Assembly (NCBI RefSeq): GCF_000968175.1
Contig: NZ_FO704551.1
Coordinates: forward strand, 1,798,001-1,862,000
Direction of reading: 5' to 3'
Length of the DNA stretch: 64,000 nt
DNA from: Xenorhabdus poinarii G6
GTDB lineage: Bacteria; Pseudomonadota; Gammaproteobacteria; Enterobacterales; Enterobacteriaceae
Shown here one piece after another: positions 45,347 through 58,505 of the stretch. Position 1 is the stretch's first letter. Every line of letters begins with the position of its first letter. Position numbers and translations under genes: made by a program. The notes under the pieces are model-generated. The model saw nothing but the letters and a program-made list of their open reading frames with translations. It was not told the origin of the DNA and searched no databases.

Positions 45347-46048
45347 TTACCTTCCCTTCACTGCCCTCATTATTTTCTCTGTCTCCCGCCACTCTTTCAG
45401 CAATGCTTGCCTTGAGCGGGGATAACATTGTGATTCGATCTGCAAATCACTCATTCTGTCTGATCTGAAATGACGAAATGTATTTCTTAATTCACACCAT
45501 CCCATCACAATACTGATATTTTCAAAATATCCCAATGCAAATGGCCATATTGTTCTCGTTGATTGCTGACTTTTCAGATCCAAATAAGTAAAGGTAATTT
45601 TATGCCTTTTACTCATCGCCTGCCGTATCTGTGGAATATCAACAGAGATTGTTATTGGCGTCGCGGCTGGCCCAATTAATAACGAGTTCGCTTCAAAATA
45701 TTGTTTCAGTTCTACGGGGATCACGGCCGCAATTTTATTGATTGCGCTATTTGCGGAAGCTTGCAATTGTGGGTCAGTACGTCTGGCCACCCAACTTGCC
45801 CCTAATGCCAGCGCTTCTATTTCATTTTGTGTCAACATCAAGGGCGGTAAAACAAATCCCGGTTGTAATACATAACCGATGCCTGCTTCTCCTTCAATAT
45901 TTGCACCTTGCGCCTGTAAGGTCGCAATATCCCGATAAAGTGTTCTTAAGCTAATATCCAACTGCTGCGCCAGTACCTTTCCTGGTACGGGAAAGTGATA
46001 ACTGCGCAATAGTTCCATCAGGGATAACAAACGCTGTGCTCTAGACAA
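45347..46048 (-). CDS. YafY-type HTH/WYL transcriptional regulator, TTG start
   Basis: This 233-residue protein begins MSRAQRLLSLMELLRSYHF if translation starts at the TTG at 46048, which has AAAAGGA 8 bases upstream; this is the usual N-terminus of the YafY family. A winged helix-turn-helix follows (LDISLRTLYRDIATLQAQGA), then a WYL ligand-binding domain (ITFTYLDLKSQQSTRTIWPF). Longer readings from upstream ATGs lack a ribosome-binding site. It probably regulates the downstream SRPBCC-VOC gene, a frequent pairing for this family. Confidence 0.85.
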   Translation of the reverse strand: MSRAQRLLSLMELLRSYHFPVPGKVLAQQLDISLRTLYRDIATLQAQGANIEGEAGIGYVLQPGFVLPPLMLTQNEIEALALGASWVARRTDPQLQASANSAINKIAAVIPVELKQYFEANSLLIGPAATPITISVDIPQIRQAMSKRHKITFTYLDLKSQQSTRTIWPFALGYFENISIVMGWCELRNTFRHFRSDRMSDLQIESQCYPRSRQALLKEWRETEKIMRAVKGR

Positions 46049-46139
46049 TTGACTATTTCCTTTTATCAACCAAGTCATGATGAGAAAGTGTCGGTAAGGC
46101 TGGCAGACGGCACATCGACGGTATGCCGTCATCAAAATT

Positions 46140-46431
46140 CTACTGAGAAAATCGACGAAAATTGAGCCATATTAACCCGGCAACGACCAGAAGGGATATG
46201 ATGGCGATTTCTCATTATTGCAATACCTAAACCACTACCAAGTTCATAAGAAACTTCTTCAATAGAAGCAGCCATACCTGCCCGATTCGGGGGAGTGGCT
46301 TGCATAATCGTATTAGAAGCAGCGGTTATTGTTGCGCCAATACAAATACCCAACACAAATAAGCACAATATCTGAATAGAGAGATGTCCAAAAAAGATGA
46401 ACATCAGCGCAATGATGGCGCAAGCATACAT
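46140..46431 (-). pseudogene. MFS drug exporter, C-terminal remnant (SmvA-like)
   Basis: Only the end of a 14-helix MFS exporter is left: CLFVLGICIGATITAASNTI, PPNRAGMAASIEEVSYELGS and, after a frame change, IAIISLLVVAGLIWLNFRRF followed by a stop at 46140. The EEVSYELGS motif is typical of SmvA-type quaternary-ammonium exporters. The rest of the gene is missing; a different transporter gene ends at 46458. Confidence 0.7.
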
Positions 46432-46457
46432 TAATAGTTGGAATACGCAACTATAAA

Positions 46458-47627
46458 TCAGTGTATGTTAATTTTTTTCTCTCTATTAACAGTGAATATG
46501 AAAGCAATGGAATTTATTACAGACAGAACTAATAATAAAGCAAATACAATAATGACATCTTCTAACCTGATATCCATAATGACCGTATAAAAGAGAATAA
46601 TTGCTGTTATAAAAACATAAACTCCTGATTGCATTCCTAGTGTATAAAGAGAATTCTTAGCATATAACCCTAAGCAGGAGAAAAAAATAGGTTGCAGGAT
46701 CATATTTGCTAAAAATACCAACAGAATAAAAAACACAAATAATACACCAGAGCCTATATACATAGAAATTAAGCATAAGCCAAGAGAAAGCAATTGCATC
46801 GTATTTCCCATCATGATTTTTCTTTCAATTTTGGTGGCCTTAGTTAGCTTTATACTAAAAAGTGCACAAGGAAACCATATTGTTAATAACATTATATACA
46901 TTTGAATCATGTCAATGTAATTGAAATACATCACTCGTATTGCTGGCATAATCATTAATAGCAAAAATAAATAGACATTTATTATGACTAAGTTTAAGAA
47001 AGAGAGAGTAACTATAGGCCTATTTTTTAAGTATAGTGATGGTGCCGTCATTTTTTTAATGAATGCATTCTTACTCCAAAGAAAATAAACAACAAGGGAT
47101 ACTATGTATATCATTGAGGAGAAGAGATCTGCAGATGTACGATGATTGAGGTTAAATAGAGAAAATATAATTGGGATTAAAAACGGAAAACACAATAAAG
47201 CAAGACTTAAAATGGAGAATCTTTTATTTGTCTGCTTTTCATTTTCTGCTGTGATGAGAATATTCCTTCCTAATATAACAGTGAATCCGCTCATCAGCCC
47301 CCCTATAATCCGATGAATAGCATCAGTCCAAACGGATATAACAACCCATTCTTTTGAAAAGAGAAGACAGTTTATTGTTGCCACTAGTAATGAATACATA
47401 AAAATATTTTTCTTTAACCGCGTACTTTTGGCAATTCGAATAAGAAAAGATATTGTCATGCAACCTATGGATAACCCGATCAAATAAGAAAAAATCGGAA
47501 TATAGGCATTTAATATCTCACCTCCTCCTTTCAGGGTGTTATCTATCCAAATAGTTAATCCTGACGAACCGGCTATATTAGCTAAACTTAACAATATACT
47601 CAGTACCACAGCTTTATTATTTATCAT
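46458..47627 (-). CDS. Multi-pass membrane transporter (MFS-like)
   Basis: This 389-residue protein has about 11-12 hydrophobic segments and almost no charged loops besides short basic turns (AKSTRLKKN; TKATKIERK). It looks like a divergent major-facilitator permease, but lacks a clear motif A. It is very AT-rich, with many Ile and Leu codons ending in A/T, unlike the core genes, which supports recent transfer. GGAAAG precedes the ATG. Another permease scrap of similar style is found at 49900-50350. Confidence 0.65.
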   Translation of the reverse strand: MINNKAVVLSILLSLANIAGSSGLTIWIDNTLKGGGEILNAYIPIFSYLIGLSIGCMTISFLIRIAKSTRLKKNIFMYSLLVATINCLLFSKEWVVISVWTDAIHRIIGGLMSGFTVILGRNILITAENEKQTNKRFSILSLALLCFPFLIPIIFSLFNLNHRTSADLFSSMIYIVSLVVYFLWSKNAFIKKMTAPSLYLKNRPIVTLSFLNLVIINVYLFLLLMIMPAIRVMYFNYIDMIQMYIMLLTIWFPCALFSIKLTKATKIERKIMMGNTMQLLSLGLCLISMYIGSGVLFVFFILLVFLANMILQPIFFSCLGLYAKNSLYTLGMQSGVYVFITAIILFYTVIMDIRLEDVIIVFALLLVLSVINSIAFIFTVNREKKINIH

Positions 47628-47719
47628 TGTTATGCTTTCCTATATTCGTCTACTCGGTAGGTGAGGTATTTCATTTGGTGTTCTGAGTATATACTCCCTA
47701 TTTTTTATCCACCTATCAC

Positions 47720-48024
47720 CAAGGCCAGGATTTCGCAGTCAACCATTCATCAAAACGTACGCGAGATGCTATCTGAGTTTGGAATGAACGTTTACTGTTT
47801 TCAAGTGAGAATACCAGAGAGTTTCGCTGGATCAATAATACGCACACAGCCGGGAATTTACCGCCGCCACGGGCTTAGTGCCGAGGCAATACAGTACAGG
47901 AGGGCGTAATACGCCCTTAGGTGTCATCAAACGAAGCAATAAGTCACTGAGAAAGTTGCTGGTTCAGCGTCCCAGAGTTGATATACAGAAATTGGCTTAT
48001 CCGTCGGGAAAACTGGCTAAGCAT
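47720..48024 (+). mobile_element. IS110-family transposase remnant
   Basis: Broken frames read HQNVREMLSEFGMNV (the mid helix of IS110 transposases), YRRHGLSAEAIQY and then GRNTPLGVIKRSNKSLRKLL followed by VQRPRVDIQKLAYPSGKLAKHLI, which resembles the C-terminal STGGK..LG.ITKRG..YLR.LL..GA domain. Stops and a deletion separate the parts. It ends exactly where the ABC-F stop codon lies. Confidence 0.6.
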
Positions 48025-49764
48025 TTAATCGATGTTGAGATGCTCTTTTATGGCATCAATTTCCTGACGCCAACGTGTTTGCATATCAGGTTTTTGATGC
48101 TTTGTTTTACGAGCCAGATCTTCGTGAAGTTTCTCTTCGAGCGAGAGTAATTTATTCAACAATTCCTCCTCATCATTGGCGTACAGAATACCAGTCGTGT
48201 CGCGATTTGATTTGTCTTGGGAGTGTGGGTTATCTTTTGCTTTGGCTAGATATTCATAAGCTGACGAAATATCATTCCATTCTTCCAGTCGGTTGTTACT
48301 GATCACCCAATACCGGTTACAACTTTTTTCAATCAACCTCCTGTCGTGAGTAACCATCAACAAGGCACCGGTAAACTGACTCAATGTCTCTTCTAGCTCT
48401 TCCTTCCCTTCCAGATCAAGGTGGTTAGTCGGCTCATCCAGTAACAAAAGGGAATATTTAGCCAATGTGAGTCCGACAAAAAGTAAACGAGCACGTTCAC
48501 CCCAACTTAAAGTCAGAACCAATTGTTTATGCCTGGAATATGAGAAGCCGGCGTTAATTAAAGCTATTTTATTCAGTTCTTCCCCGTTTGAGGAAAATTT
48601 TGCCATTGCATCTATAATTGTGTCTTCATCCTGTAGCTGGTAGAGGTTTTGGTCGTAATACCCGACATGTACCTTTGGATGGAAAACAACCTGTGGACTA
48701 ACCGGCTGTTGGTATTCATGCCACAAATATTTCAGTAATGTCGATTTACCAATACCATTGCTACCGATTATGGCTATACGATCCCCACTTTTAATTTGTT
48801 TTTGTTGCATACTGAATAATACCTTTGCATCTGGAGCCGGACGTACATCTATTTCTGATAATGCCAGCACTCTGTCAGCCTCCAGGGTATCCCCATGCAA
48901 CCGGAGTCGCCATTGACTACCTTCAGTTAATATCGTTTGCTCTTCTTTAAGGCGGTTAACACGTTTTATCATTTCAAGGGATTTTCGAGCTAATCCTTCG
49001 TTATCATAAATTCGCCCCCAATCCGCCAAACGACGCGCACTCTTTTCTACTCTCTCAATTTCTTTCTGCTCGGCCTGATACCGCTCAACATCAGCCACAT
49101 CCTTTTCCTGAAGCAGCTGACGAGCAGCGGTACAGGGTAAGCGAATGAGTTGCAATGTTTTATCCCGGAGTATTAGAGTACTCGTTGTCACTTTATCAAG
49201 AAGATAACTATCGTGAGAAACCAGTATAAAGGTCCCTCTCCAGCGAGTAAGAAACGTCTCAAGCCATAATAAAGTCGGTAAATCCAGATGGTTGCTAGGT
49301 TCATCAAGTAGCATCAAATCTGGCTGAAGAATTAAAGCACGGGCCAGCAGCAGGCGAGTATGCTGGCCACCACTGAGGTTTTCAACCTTCAAATTCCAGA
49401 ATCCCGGTGAAAATCCCAGTTCCATCAAAAGGGTTTCACAACGCCAGCTTTCACTGTGACGACGGTCTTCTGGTAAACGAGCTAACAGGCTATCCAGCAA
49501 CGTACTGGAAAGCAGTGTATCAGGTAAGTATTGTTCAACCCGGGCGAGAACACATTGGCGAGATACAATGACGCTACCCGTGTGTGCTTCGAGTTCACCA
49601 CTCAGAATTTTCAACAGTGTGCTTTTACCACTACCGTTGTACCCAATTAATCCTATTCGATCCCCTTTTTTCACACTGAATGTAACTTCATGTAACAGTG
49701 AGCTATTTGAGTTGTCGTAACAGACTGATTGGGCAGACAATAATGTAGTCATTTGTTTACTCAT
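48025..49764 (-). CDS. ABC-F ATPase (ribosome-protection/antibiotic-resistance type)
   Basis: This 579-residue protein has two ABC domains and no membrane segment. Domain 1: Walker A GYNGSGKST, signature LSGGQHTRL, Walker B LMLLDEPSNHLD. Domain 2: Walker A GSNGIGKST, signature LSWGERARL, Walker B LLLLDEPTNHLD. Between them is the charged linker (about residues 225-275), and a C-terminal basic coiled-coil extension follows. ABC-F proteins act on the ribosome; many accessory ones protect against ribosome-targeting antibiotics. Its island position fits resistance or self-protection. Which antibiotic, if any, cannot be told. Confidence 0.85.
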   Translation of the reverse strand: MSKQMTTLLSAQSVCYDNSNSSLLHEVTFSVKKGDRIGLIGYNGSGKSTLLKILSGELEAHTGSVIVSRQCVLARVEQYLPDTLLSSTLLDSLLARLPEDRRHSESWRCETLLMELGFSPGFWNLKVENLSGGQHTRLLLARALILQPDLMLLDEPSNHLDLPTLLWLETFLTRWRGTFILVSHDSYLLDKVTTSTLILRDKTLQLIRLPCTAARQLLQEKDVADVERYQAEQKEIERVEKSARRLADWGRIYDNEGLARKSLEMIKRVNRLKEEQTILTEGSQWRLRLHGDTLEADRVLALSEIDVRPAPDAKVLFSMQQKQIKSGDRIAIIGSNGIGKSTLLKYLWHEYQQPVSPQVVFHPKVHVGYYDQNLYQLQDEDTIIDAMAKFSSNGEELNKIALINAGFSYSRHKQLVLTLSWGERARLLFVGLTLAKYSLLLLDEPTNHLDLEGKEELEETLSQFTGALLMVTHDRRLIEKSCNRYWVISNNRLEEWNDISSAYEYLAKAKDNPHSQDKSNRDTTGILYANDEEELLNKLLSLEEKLHEDLARKTKHQKPDMQTRWRQEIDAIKEHLNID

Positions 49765-49899
49765 GAGTTATAGGCATCAGCGTTACCTGCTGCCATACAT
49801 TGTGTTGATGCAGAATCCGGTAAATTTGACGACAAATAAACAGATTGACCAGATTCTTCATGGTTGGTTTATCATGGCATTAAATCAATACCGCCTTAT

Positions 49900-50350
49900 T
49901 TGCAAGGCGTTTTATTATCTACTACACGATTTTTACAAAAGTAATAGACCACAAGTGAAATGGCAAGTAGAGGTATGAAGAAAGAATATTGTATTACTGT
50001 ACTGAACCCAAATTTGGTGGCTAATACGCTGTACAAATAGAATCCTGCTGGAAACAAAAACAGTCTGTATAAAACCGTCAAATGAGTTTGCAAAAGATCG
50101 GATACTGCTTTTATATAAAGTAGCCAGCTGCACAGACAAACTCAACAATGGAAAATATAAATGAAACATTTTCCACCGACAGTCCCATATCCATATCTTT
50201 GAAAGCTGACTGACTGAAAACCAAATAAGGCATATATATAAAATCGATTACTGCCATAAATAAGATGATTGGGAATAACTTCCTACCTTCTCCGCTCAGA
50301 AAATAACTGGAAGCATCTCGAATTATGGCGTTTTCTTCAACTTTCCACTA
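49900..50350 (-). pseudogene. Decayed membrane permease
   Basis: The leftward strand shows hydrophobic stretches in several frames: ENAIIRDASSYFLSGEGRK, LFPIILFMAVIDFIYMPYLVF, VSFIFSIVEFVCAAGYFI followed by a stop, then FGFSTVIQYSFFIPLLAISL in another frame. These read like half of an MFS-type permease broken by frameshifts. No usable start remains. Confidence 0.5.
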
Positions 50351-50790
50351 ATACTTCCCATATAAAAGATACAGTAGAAATATCAAAGAACATAAACAAA
50401 TAATAGTTTTTTCAAAAAACACCTTTAAAATAATAACTGTAAGTTATAATTAAACATTCAAAAATTAACAATAGAAAATATATCTTGAGTAGCAAACCTA
50501 TTTTTTTAATGCACAGAGAAAAATGATATCAAAGGTTTTTTATCAATGACATAATCTGTTTCGGTTCCTTTATTGACTTCAATTCTGATTGTAGTCTCTG
50601 GAAAATACCCTCAATCGTCAGATTCGACAGCGATGTTTTCATTGTGATAGAACAGTTGGACACAATGTAAACCCAAAATAATCGTTAACTTTTTGACATA
50701 TAACACCTTTCTTAACAGATAAACGCGATATGCTGACGCCTCTTTCTTCTCAGATCATCATCCGATATCTTATTTTTGGTTTTTAATTAA
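50351..50790. other. AT-rich gap before dauA, right edge of accessory region
   Basis: No coding region is supported. The right part, near 50690-50720, contains TTTTTGACATATAACACC and is the likely promoter area of dauA. No repeat of the tRNA-Ser sequence is visible, so no clean attachment-site pair can be named for the island. Confidence 0.4.
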
Positions 50791-52497
50791 ATGAATACTC
50801 GTAAAATGAAGGGGATACGTCCATTTAGTGCACTTATTGATGCCTGTTGGAGAGAACCTTACTCTTTTCCTCGTTTGATCAAAGACATGATTGCAGGGAT
50901 CACCGTGGGGATCATTGCTATCCCGCTGGCAATGGCATTGGCAATCGGCAGCGGCGTTGCGCCACAATATGGCCTTTATACGGCGGCCATTGCCGGCATC
51001 GTGATTGCGATTAGCGGCGGATCACGTTACAGCGTTTCCGGCCCCACGGCCGCTTTTGTGGTGATACTCTACCCGGTGTCACAGCAATTCGGTTTAAGTG
51101 GTCTGTTGATCGCAACGCTTATGTCAGGTGTTATTTTGCTCATTATGGGGCTGGCGAGATTAGGCCGGCTCATTGAGTATATTCCCCTGTCAGTAACGTT
51201 GGGGTTTACTTCTGGTATTGCGATCACTATCGCAACCATGCAGGTACAAAATTTCTTTGGCCTGAAACCGGAATACGGCTCAGAGCATGATCTTAATAAG
51301 GTCATTGCCCTCGCCCAGGCATTTCCTTCATTACAATTTAGCGACACACTGATCGGCTTTACCACACTGTTGGTCTTGATTTTTTGGCCAAAATTGGGAT
51401 TAAAGTTACCCGGTCACTTACCAGCTCTGCTTGCAGGTACTGGTATCATGGGTATCATGCATCTGTTAGGTCATGATGTGGCAACGATTGGTTCATCATT
51501 CAGCTATGTACTCAACGATGGCACTCAAGGTCAAGGTATTCCCCCCATCCTTCCTCAATTCCTGCTACCGTGGGATCTGCCTGATACTCACTCCCTTGAT
51601 ATTAGCTGGGACACCGTATCTGCACTGTTACCCGCTGCCTTTTCGATGGCAATGTTAGGAGCCATTGAGTCCTTATTATGTGCAGTTATTCTGGATGGCA
51701 TGACGGGGAAAAAACACCATTCCAACAGTGAATTGATTGGTCAGGGGGTGGGCAACATTGTGACGCCTTTCTTTGGAGGGATCACGGCAACGGCTGCGAT
51801 TGCCCGTTCAGCTGCTAATGTCCGAGCCGGTGCAACCTCACCGATTGCCGCTGTCGTTCACTCACTGCTGGTATTATTAACCCTGTTAGCCCTTGCTCCT
51901 GTGCTTTCTTACCTGCCACTTGCCGCGATGTCGGCGATTTTGCTGATTGTGGCCTGGAATATGAGTGAAGCCCGCAAAGTAGTGGATTTAATCCGTCACG
52001 CGCCGAAAGACGATATTATCGTCATGTTACTGTGCCTGTCATTGACGGTTCTGTTTGACATGATCGTCGCAATTACGATTGGTATTGTTCTCGCATCACT
52101 CCTGTTTATGCGCAAAATTGCCAATATGACCCGGATTAGTCTTTCTTCTGCAACAAATGATGAGAAGAGTCTGCTGGTGGTACGCATTAATGGTCCGCTG
52201 TTTTTCGCTGCCGCAGAGCGTATTTTTGCGGAGCTTAAAGAGAAAAGCGCTGATTATCAAACGATTATTATGCAGTGGGATGCTGTTCCCGTTTTGGATG
52301 CCGGCGGGCTGCACGCTTTCCAGGGATTTATCCGGGAAATGGGAAAAGAGAAGCATATCGTGGTGTGTGATATTCCCTTCCAACCGTTGAAAACGCTGGC
52401 TAGAGCCAAAGTCGAACCCATTCAGGGGCAATTAAGTTTTTACGCGACATTATCCAGGGCATTGGAAGAAAGCAATGAACTTAAAGATAATCGGTAG
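50791..52497 (+). CDS. dauA: SulP-family C4-dicarboxylate transporter DauA
   Basis: This 568-residue protein is a SulP anion transporter close to E. coli DauA (YchM). It has the long membrane part (about residues 25-435) with the SulP signature [19 protein letters not shown] and [15 protein letters not shown], and a C-terminal cytoplasmic STAS domain ([31 protein letters not shown]). DauA carries succinate and other C4-dicarboxylates at acidic pH. In E. coli it lies beside prs; here it is beside kdsA, at the other end of the same gene group. Confidence 0.92.
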   Translation: MNTRKMKGIRPFSALIDACWREPYSFPRLIKDMIAGITVGIIAIPLAMALAIGSGVAPQYGLYTAAIAGIVIAISGGSRYSVSGPTAAFVVILYPVSQQFGLSGLLIATLMSGVILLIMGLARLGRLIEYIPLSVTLGFTSGIAITIATMQVQNFFGLKPEYGSEHDLNKVIALAQAFPSLQFSDTLIGFTTLLVLIFWPKLGLKLPGHLPALLAGTGIMGIMHLLGHDVATIGSSFSYVLNDGTQGQGIPPILPQFLLPWDLPDTHSLDISWDTVSALLPAAFSMAMLGAIESLLCAVILDGMTGKKHHSNSELIGQGVGNIVTPFFGGITATAAIARSAANVRAGATSPIAAVVHSLLVLLTLLALAPVLSYLPLAAMSAILLIVAWNMSEARKVVDLIRHAPKDDIIVMLLCLSLTVLFDMIVAITIGIVLASLLFMRKIANMTRISLSSATNDEKSLLVVRINGPLFFAAAERIFAELKEKSADYQTIIMQWDAVPVLDAGGLHAFQGFIREMGKEKHIVVCDIPFQPLKTLARAKVEPIQGQLSFYATLSRALEESNELKDNR

Positions 52498-52525
52498 GGC
52501 AAGATTCAGGTCAGGATAAGCTTGC

Positions 52526-52560
52526 AACGGTTACAGAATTTAATCTCTGTAACCGTTTTA
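52526..52560. terminator. Bidirectional terminator between dauA and kdsA
   Basis: AACGGTTACAGA-ATTTAATC-TCTGTAACCGTT with TTTA after it; a 12-bp stem between two convergent genes. Confidence 0.85.
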
Positions 52561-52586
52561 TCAAGCAAATCGGACAGGTTCAGTGG

Positions 52587-54325
<1,739 letters not shown>

Positions 54326-54342
<17 letters not shown>

Positions 54343-55201
54343 TTTTATTCCATCGACCTACCGTGATACGTTCATTACCACCATAATCCTGAAAGGTCGC
54401 TATCTGTTGATAACCTTTTTCCAAAAAGAGGTTTCTGACAACGATTCCCTGTTTCCAGCCATGTTCCAATAACAGCCATCCATTGGGTAACAAAAAATGG
54501 CGCGACTGCGCCACAATTGTCTGCAAGTCGGCCATGCCATTTTGCGCAGCAACTAATGCAGTGGCCGGTTCAAACCTGACATCTCCTTCACGCAGATGGG
54601 GATCAAGCGCATCAATATACGGAGGATTACTGACAATCATATCAAATTGTTGTTTTCCAACCGCGGAAAACCACTCACTTTGTAAAAAATTCACATTGTG
54701 AAAAGGCCGATTGCGGAAAGGCAGTTTTTCGGCATTTTTTTCAGCATTATGCTTTGCTAATGCGACAGCATCAGGGTTGATGTCTACCCCGGTGACATGG
54801 CAGTCATGCCGTTCAGTGGCTAACGCCAAGGCAATTGCTCCTGTTCCCGTGCCAAGATCCAGAATCTGTGCCGGTGAATCAGGCAACAATGCCAACGCTT
54901 TCTCAACCAGACACTCTGTATCTGGACGAGGAATCAAGGTTGCGGGTGAGACAGCCAGAGGCAGTGACCAAAATTCGCGCTCACCAACAAGATAAGCGAT
55001 CGGCTCTCCCTGAATACGGCGAGACAGAAAAGACGCAAGCTGGCGGGCTTCCTCTGGAGTAATAAGCGTTTCACTGAACGCAATTAAATAGGTGCGGGAA
55101 CGCCCTGTGACGTATTGCAGCAAGATTTCTGCATCACGCTTAGGACTGTCACTGTTTGTCAATTGCCTCGCCGCCTGCTGGAGCCATTGTTGATAGTTCA
55201 T
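54326..55201 (-). CDS. prmC: Release factor glutamine methyltransferase PrmC
   Basis: PrmC (291 residues) methylates the Gln of the GGQ motif in release factors. The N-terminal helical domain (NYQQWLQQAARQLTNSDSP) is followed by the SAM-binding ILDLGTGTGAIALALA and the catalytic NPPY in MIVSNPPYIDA. The ATG at 55201 overlaps the prfA stop (TGATG), coupling it to its substrate gene. Length is normal. Confidence 0.96.
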
Positions 55202-56283
55202 CAATCCTGCTCTGACAATGCGGATAACTGATCGGCCTGATACTCGGTAATAATAGGCTGGATAAGCATATCCAGTTTGCCTTCCATCACTTCTTCCAGG
55301 CGGTATAAGGTGAGGTTGATACGGTGGTCGGTCACCCGTCCTTGTGGGAAATTATAAGTACGGTTGCGATCAGAACGGTCGCCAGAACCAAGCAGATTGC
55401 GGCGTTCAGAAGCTTCGGCTTCCTGGCGTTTTTGCATCTCAGCGGCACGAATGCGCGCCGCCAGCACGGACATCGCTTTTGCTTTGTTTTTATGCTGTGA
55501 ACGCTCATCCTGACACTCCACCACAATCCCCGTTGGAAGATGGGTAATTCGAATGGCTGAATCCGTGGTATTCACGTGCTGCCCGCCCGCACCAGAGGAG
55601 CGGAAAGTATCAATTTTCAGATCACCTGCGCTAATTTCGGGTAATTCCGCTTCCGGGATTTCTGGCAGGATCGCCACGGTACAGGCAGAGGTGTGAATAC
55701 GTCCCTGAGATTCTGTTTCCGGGACGCGTTGAACGCGGTGACCACCGGATTCAAATTTCAGATGACCATACACGTGTTCACCAGAAACTTTGGCAATAAC
55801 TTCCTTATATCCCCCATGTTCGCCCTCATTGGCGCTCATGATCTCGACTTTCCAACGACGAGATTCTGCGTAACGACTGTACATACGGAATAAATCGCCG
55901 GCAAATATTGCCGCTTCATCACCCCCTGTACCAGCACGAACCTCAAGAAAACAGTTGCGTTCATCATCCGGATCTTTGGGTAATAACAGCAATTGCAATT
56001 GCTGCTCCAGCGCTTCATTACGAATTTTGGCGTCCTTGAGTTCTTCCTGCGCCATTTCCCGCATTTCGGGATCATCAAGCATCATCTCGGCCGCGTCGAT
56101 GTCATCCTGAGTACTTTTCCAGACTTTAAAACAGTGAGTCACATCGGTCAGTTGAGCATATTCTTTTGAGAGTGCGCGAAAACGATCTTGATCAGCAATC
56201 ACGTCGGCATCACCGAGGTGAGCCAACACTTCTTCATGGCGTTCTTGTAATGCTTCCAATTTAGCGACAATAGAAGGCTTCAT
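55201..56283 (-). CDS. prfA: Peptide chain release factor 1 (PrfA)
   Basis: RF1 (360 residues) ends translation at UAA and UAG. The catalytic loop SGAGGQHVN is at about residue 233, and the codon-recognition tripeptide region reads [11 protein letters not shown], with PET where E. coli has PAT. The N-terminal coiled coil and the C-terminal tail are complete. Transcribed with prmC and probably hemA. Confidence 0.97.
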   Translation of the reverse strand: MKPSIVAKLEALQERHEEVLAHLGDADVIADQDRFRALSKEYAQLTDVTHCFKVWKSTQDDIDAAEMMLDDPEMREMAQEELKDAKIRNEALEQQLQLLLLPKDPDDERNCFLEVRAGTGGDEAAIFAGDLFRMYSRYAESRRWKVEIMSANEGEHGGYKEVIAKVSGEHVYGHLKFESGGHRVQRVPETESQGRIHTSACTVAILPEIPEAELPEISAGDLKIDTFRSSGAGGQHVNTTDSAIRITHLPTGIVVECQDERSQHKNKAKAMSVLAARIRAAEMQKRQEAEASERRNLLGSGDRSDRNRTYNFPQGRVTDHRINLTLYRLEEVMEGKLDMLIQPIITEYQADQLSALSEQD

Positions 56284-56318
56284 TCGTAATATCAGACCTT
56301 ATTTAGAATAGGGTTAGG

Positions 56319-57581
56319 TTAGTTATGATCCAGCCCAAGGCTGTCCCGTAATAGATTCAGGCGTTCCAAATCGCCATCACTGGCAGCCTGTTGGAGTGAT
56401 TTGGTCGGTGTGTGGATCAGACGATTTGTCAATTGGTGAGTCAATTGGTTAATGATCTGTTCAGCATCAGCCCCCTGTCTTATGGACATCAACGCTTTTG
56501 CCGTCATCTCAGCCCTGATCCGCTCCGCCTGTTCCCGATATTCACGAATTGTATTAACAGCGCCTTGAGAACGCAACCAATCCATGAAATGGCGGCTTTC
56601 TTGCTGCACAATGCCTTCTGCAACAACCGCCGCCGCTTGGCGTTGCGCAAGATTTTGCTGAATGATGGCCTGTAAATCATCGACGCTGTACAAATACACA
56701 TCGCTTAATTTTTCAACGTCCGGCTCAATATCGCGGGGAACCGCAATGTCAATCAGTAACATCGGTTGGTTGCGGCGTCGCTTTAATGCCCTTTCAACCA
56801 TGCCTTTACCAATGATCGGCAACGGACTGGCTGTGGAGCTAATCACAATGTCGGCTTCAGCTAATCGGGTATCGATCTCTGGCAGAGAAATCACTTCCGC
56901 ATTGACTTCACTGGCAAGCCCTTGCGCACGCTCTTTCGTGCGATTGGCGATCATCATGTGATGCACACCATGCTCGTTGAGATGACGCGCCACCAGCTCA
57001 ATCGTCTCCCCTGCGCCCACTAACAATATACTCAGTTCAGACAGGGATTCGAAAATTTGTCGTGCCAGCGTACACGCAGCAAATGCCACGGAAACCGCAT
57101 TTGCGCCAATGTCCGTTTCTGTTCTGACCCGTTTGGCGACCGAGAACGATTTTTGAAACAGTCGCTCCAGTTCACCTGACAGAGACTGATAGTTTTGCGA
57201 TTCTGCGAAGGCTTTTTTCACCTGCCCCAAAATCTGCGGCTCGCCTAAGACCAAAGAATCCAGACCACTGGCGACTCGCATTAAATGGCTCACGGCATCA
57301 TTGCCCTCATGCCAGTAAAGGCTTTTAGTTAAATCATCCGGATTAAGCTGATGATATTGGCATAACCAATCAATTAACTGCGCTTTAACATGCCCCTGTG
57401 GTTCAACGCTAAGGTAAAGTTCGGTGCGGTTGCAGGTAGACAGCACAACGCCGCCTCGCACCAGGGGTTGCTGGAGCAAGTCATCAAGCGCTAGCCCGAT
57501 CCTGTCGGGAGAAAAGGCGACCCGTTCACGTAAGGAAACAGGCGCTGTTTTATGGTTGATACCGAGTGCTAATAAAGTCAT
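56319..57581 (-). CDS. hemA: Glutamyl-tRNA reductase HemA
   Basis: HemA (420 residues) makes glutamate-1-semialdehyde, the first step of C5-pathway haem synthesis. The catalytic cysteine is in [13 protein letters not shown] (about residue 50); NADPH binding is by [17 protein letters not shown] near 190; the C-terminal dimerisation helix is complete. The N-terminus [19 protein letters not shown] equals that of E. coli type enzymes. Divergent from lolB, as in E. coli. Confidence 0.97.
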   Translation of the reverse strand: MTLLALGINHKTAPVSLRERVAFSPDRIGLALDDLLQQPLVRGGVVLSTCNRTELYLSVEPQGHVKAQLIDWLCQYHQLNPDDLTKSLYWHEGNDAVSHLMRVASGLDSLVLGEPQILGQVKKAFAESQNYQSLSGELERLFQKSFSVAKRVRTETDIGANAVSVAFAACTLARQIFESLSELSILLVGAGETIELVARHLNEHGVHHMMIANRTKERAQGLASEVNAEVISLPEIDTRLAEADIVISSTASPLPIIGKGMVERALKRRRNQPMLLIDIAVPRDIEPDVEKLSDVYLYSVDDLQAIIQQNLAQRQAAAVVAEGIVQQESRHFMDWLRSQGAVNTIREYREQAERIRAEMTAKALMSIRQGADAEQIINQLTHQLTNRLIHTPTKSLQQAASDGDLERLNLLRDSLGLDHN

Positions 57582-57888
57582 CTTAACTGCATTGAGTTAT
57601 CACGGGGAATAAAGTCATCATGATGATATTAATAATTATTCTCATAAACCCACCCCCTTCATAAGGACTCTCATTGGTCGAGCATTCTACTTGATGCCTC
57701 CGCCCAATAAAAGCCAATCAGATCATTCCGCCATAATTTATTCGAGAATTCTCCGCAAATTTTCGTTAAATTACGCGCCTGATTATAAAATTAAATAACA
57801 CAGTTCAGATTGTCATATTTAAATATAGTCATATTTTTTAACGCACAGAACTCACGTATTCATTTCTTCTGTCACCAAGGGTTACCGT
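57582..57888. promoter_or_regulatory. Divergent hemA-lolB control region
   Basis: About 300 AT-rich bases between two start codons that face away from each other. It must hold promoters for both hemA-prfA-prmC and lolB-ispE-prs. I see AT-rich -10-like boxes (e.g. TATAAAATTAAAT near 57784) but no secure pair, and no coding sequence. Confidence 0.5.
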
Positions 57889-58505
57889 ATGAAAATATCT
57901 GCATTTTTTCGTTTACTTCCCCTCTCCGGTGTTATATTGACGGCCTGTACCATCACGCAGCCCCCCACCGGCACAGGATCGCCGAATACCCCACAATGGC
58001 ATGCCCGTGAGCAACAATTGACAAAGCTGGAACATTACCAAACCCGAGGTTCTTTTGCGTATCTGACAAATGAAAAAAAGGTGTATGCCCGTTTTTTCTG
58101 GCAACAATATTCACCTGACAATTATAAATTGCAGCTACTCAACCCATTGGGTACGACAGAATTGGAACTCTTCGTCGAACCGAACTACATTCAGGTCACC
58201 GATAATAACGGGAAAAAATATCTCGGTGATGACCCTGAATCCTTCATCTACCAACTGACAAAGATGAATATTCCGCTAAATAATCTGCACAGCTGGATTA
58301 TTGGCCTGCCCGGCAGCGCGAAAGATTTCCAGTTAGATGCCAATTATCGGCTTAAGTCCGTGAGTGACAAAAAAAACGGCGAAGTTTGGCACGTCAATTA
58401 TCAGGGGTATGATACATCGCTCAGCCCGGCCTTACCCAATCGGCTGGAACTGACCCAGGGAAAAAACCGCATAAAATTAAAAATGGATAACTGGACGATT
58501 CAATA

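Noticed and set aside
49763..49978. Rightward 71-codon frame after the ABC-F start
   Set aside because: No ribosome-binding site and antisense to permease-like debris.
31673..50790. Prophage or integrative element
   Set aside because: No integrase, capsid, portal, terminase, relaxase or conjugation gene is visible; only insertion sequences and cargo-type genes.
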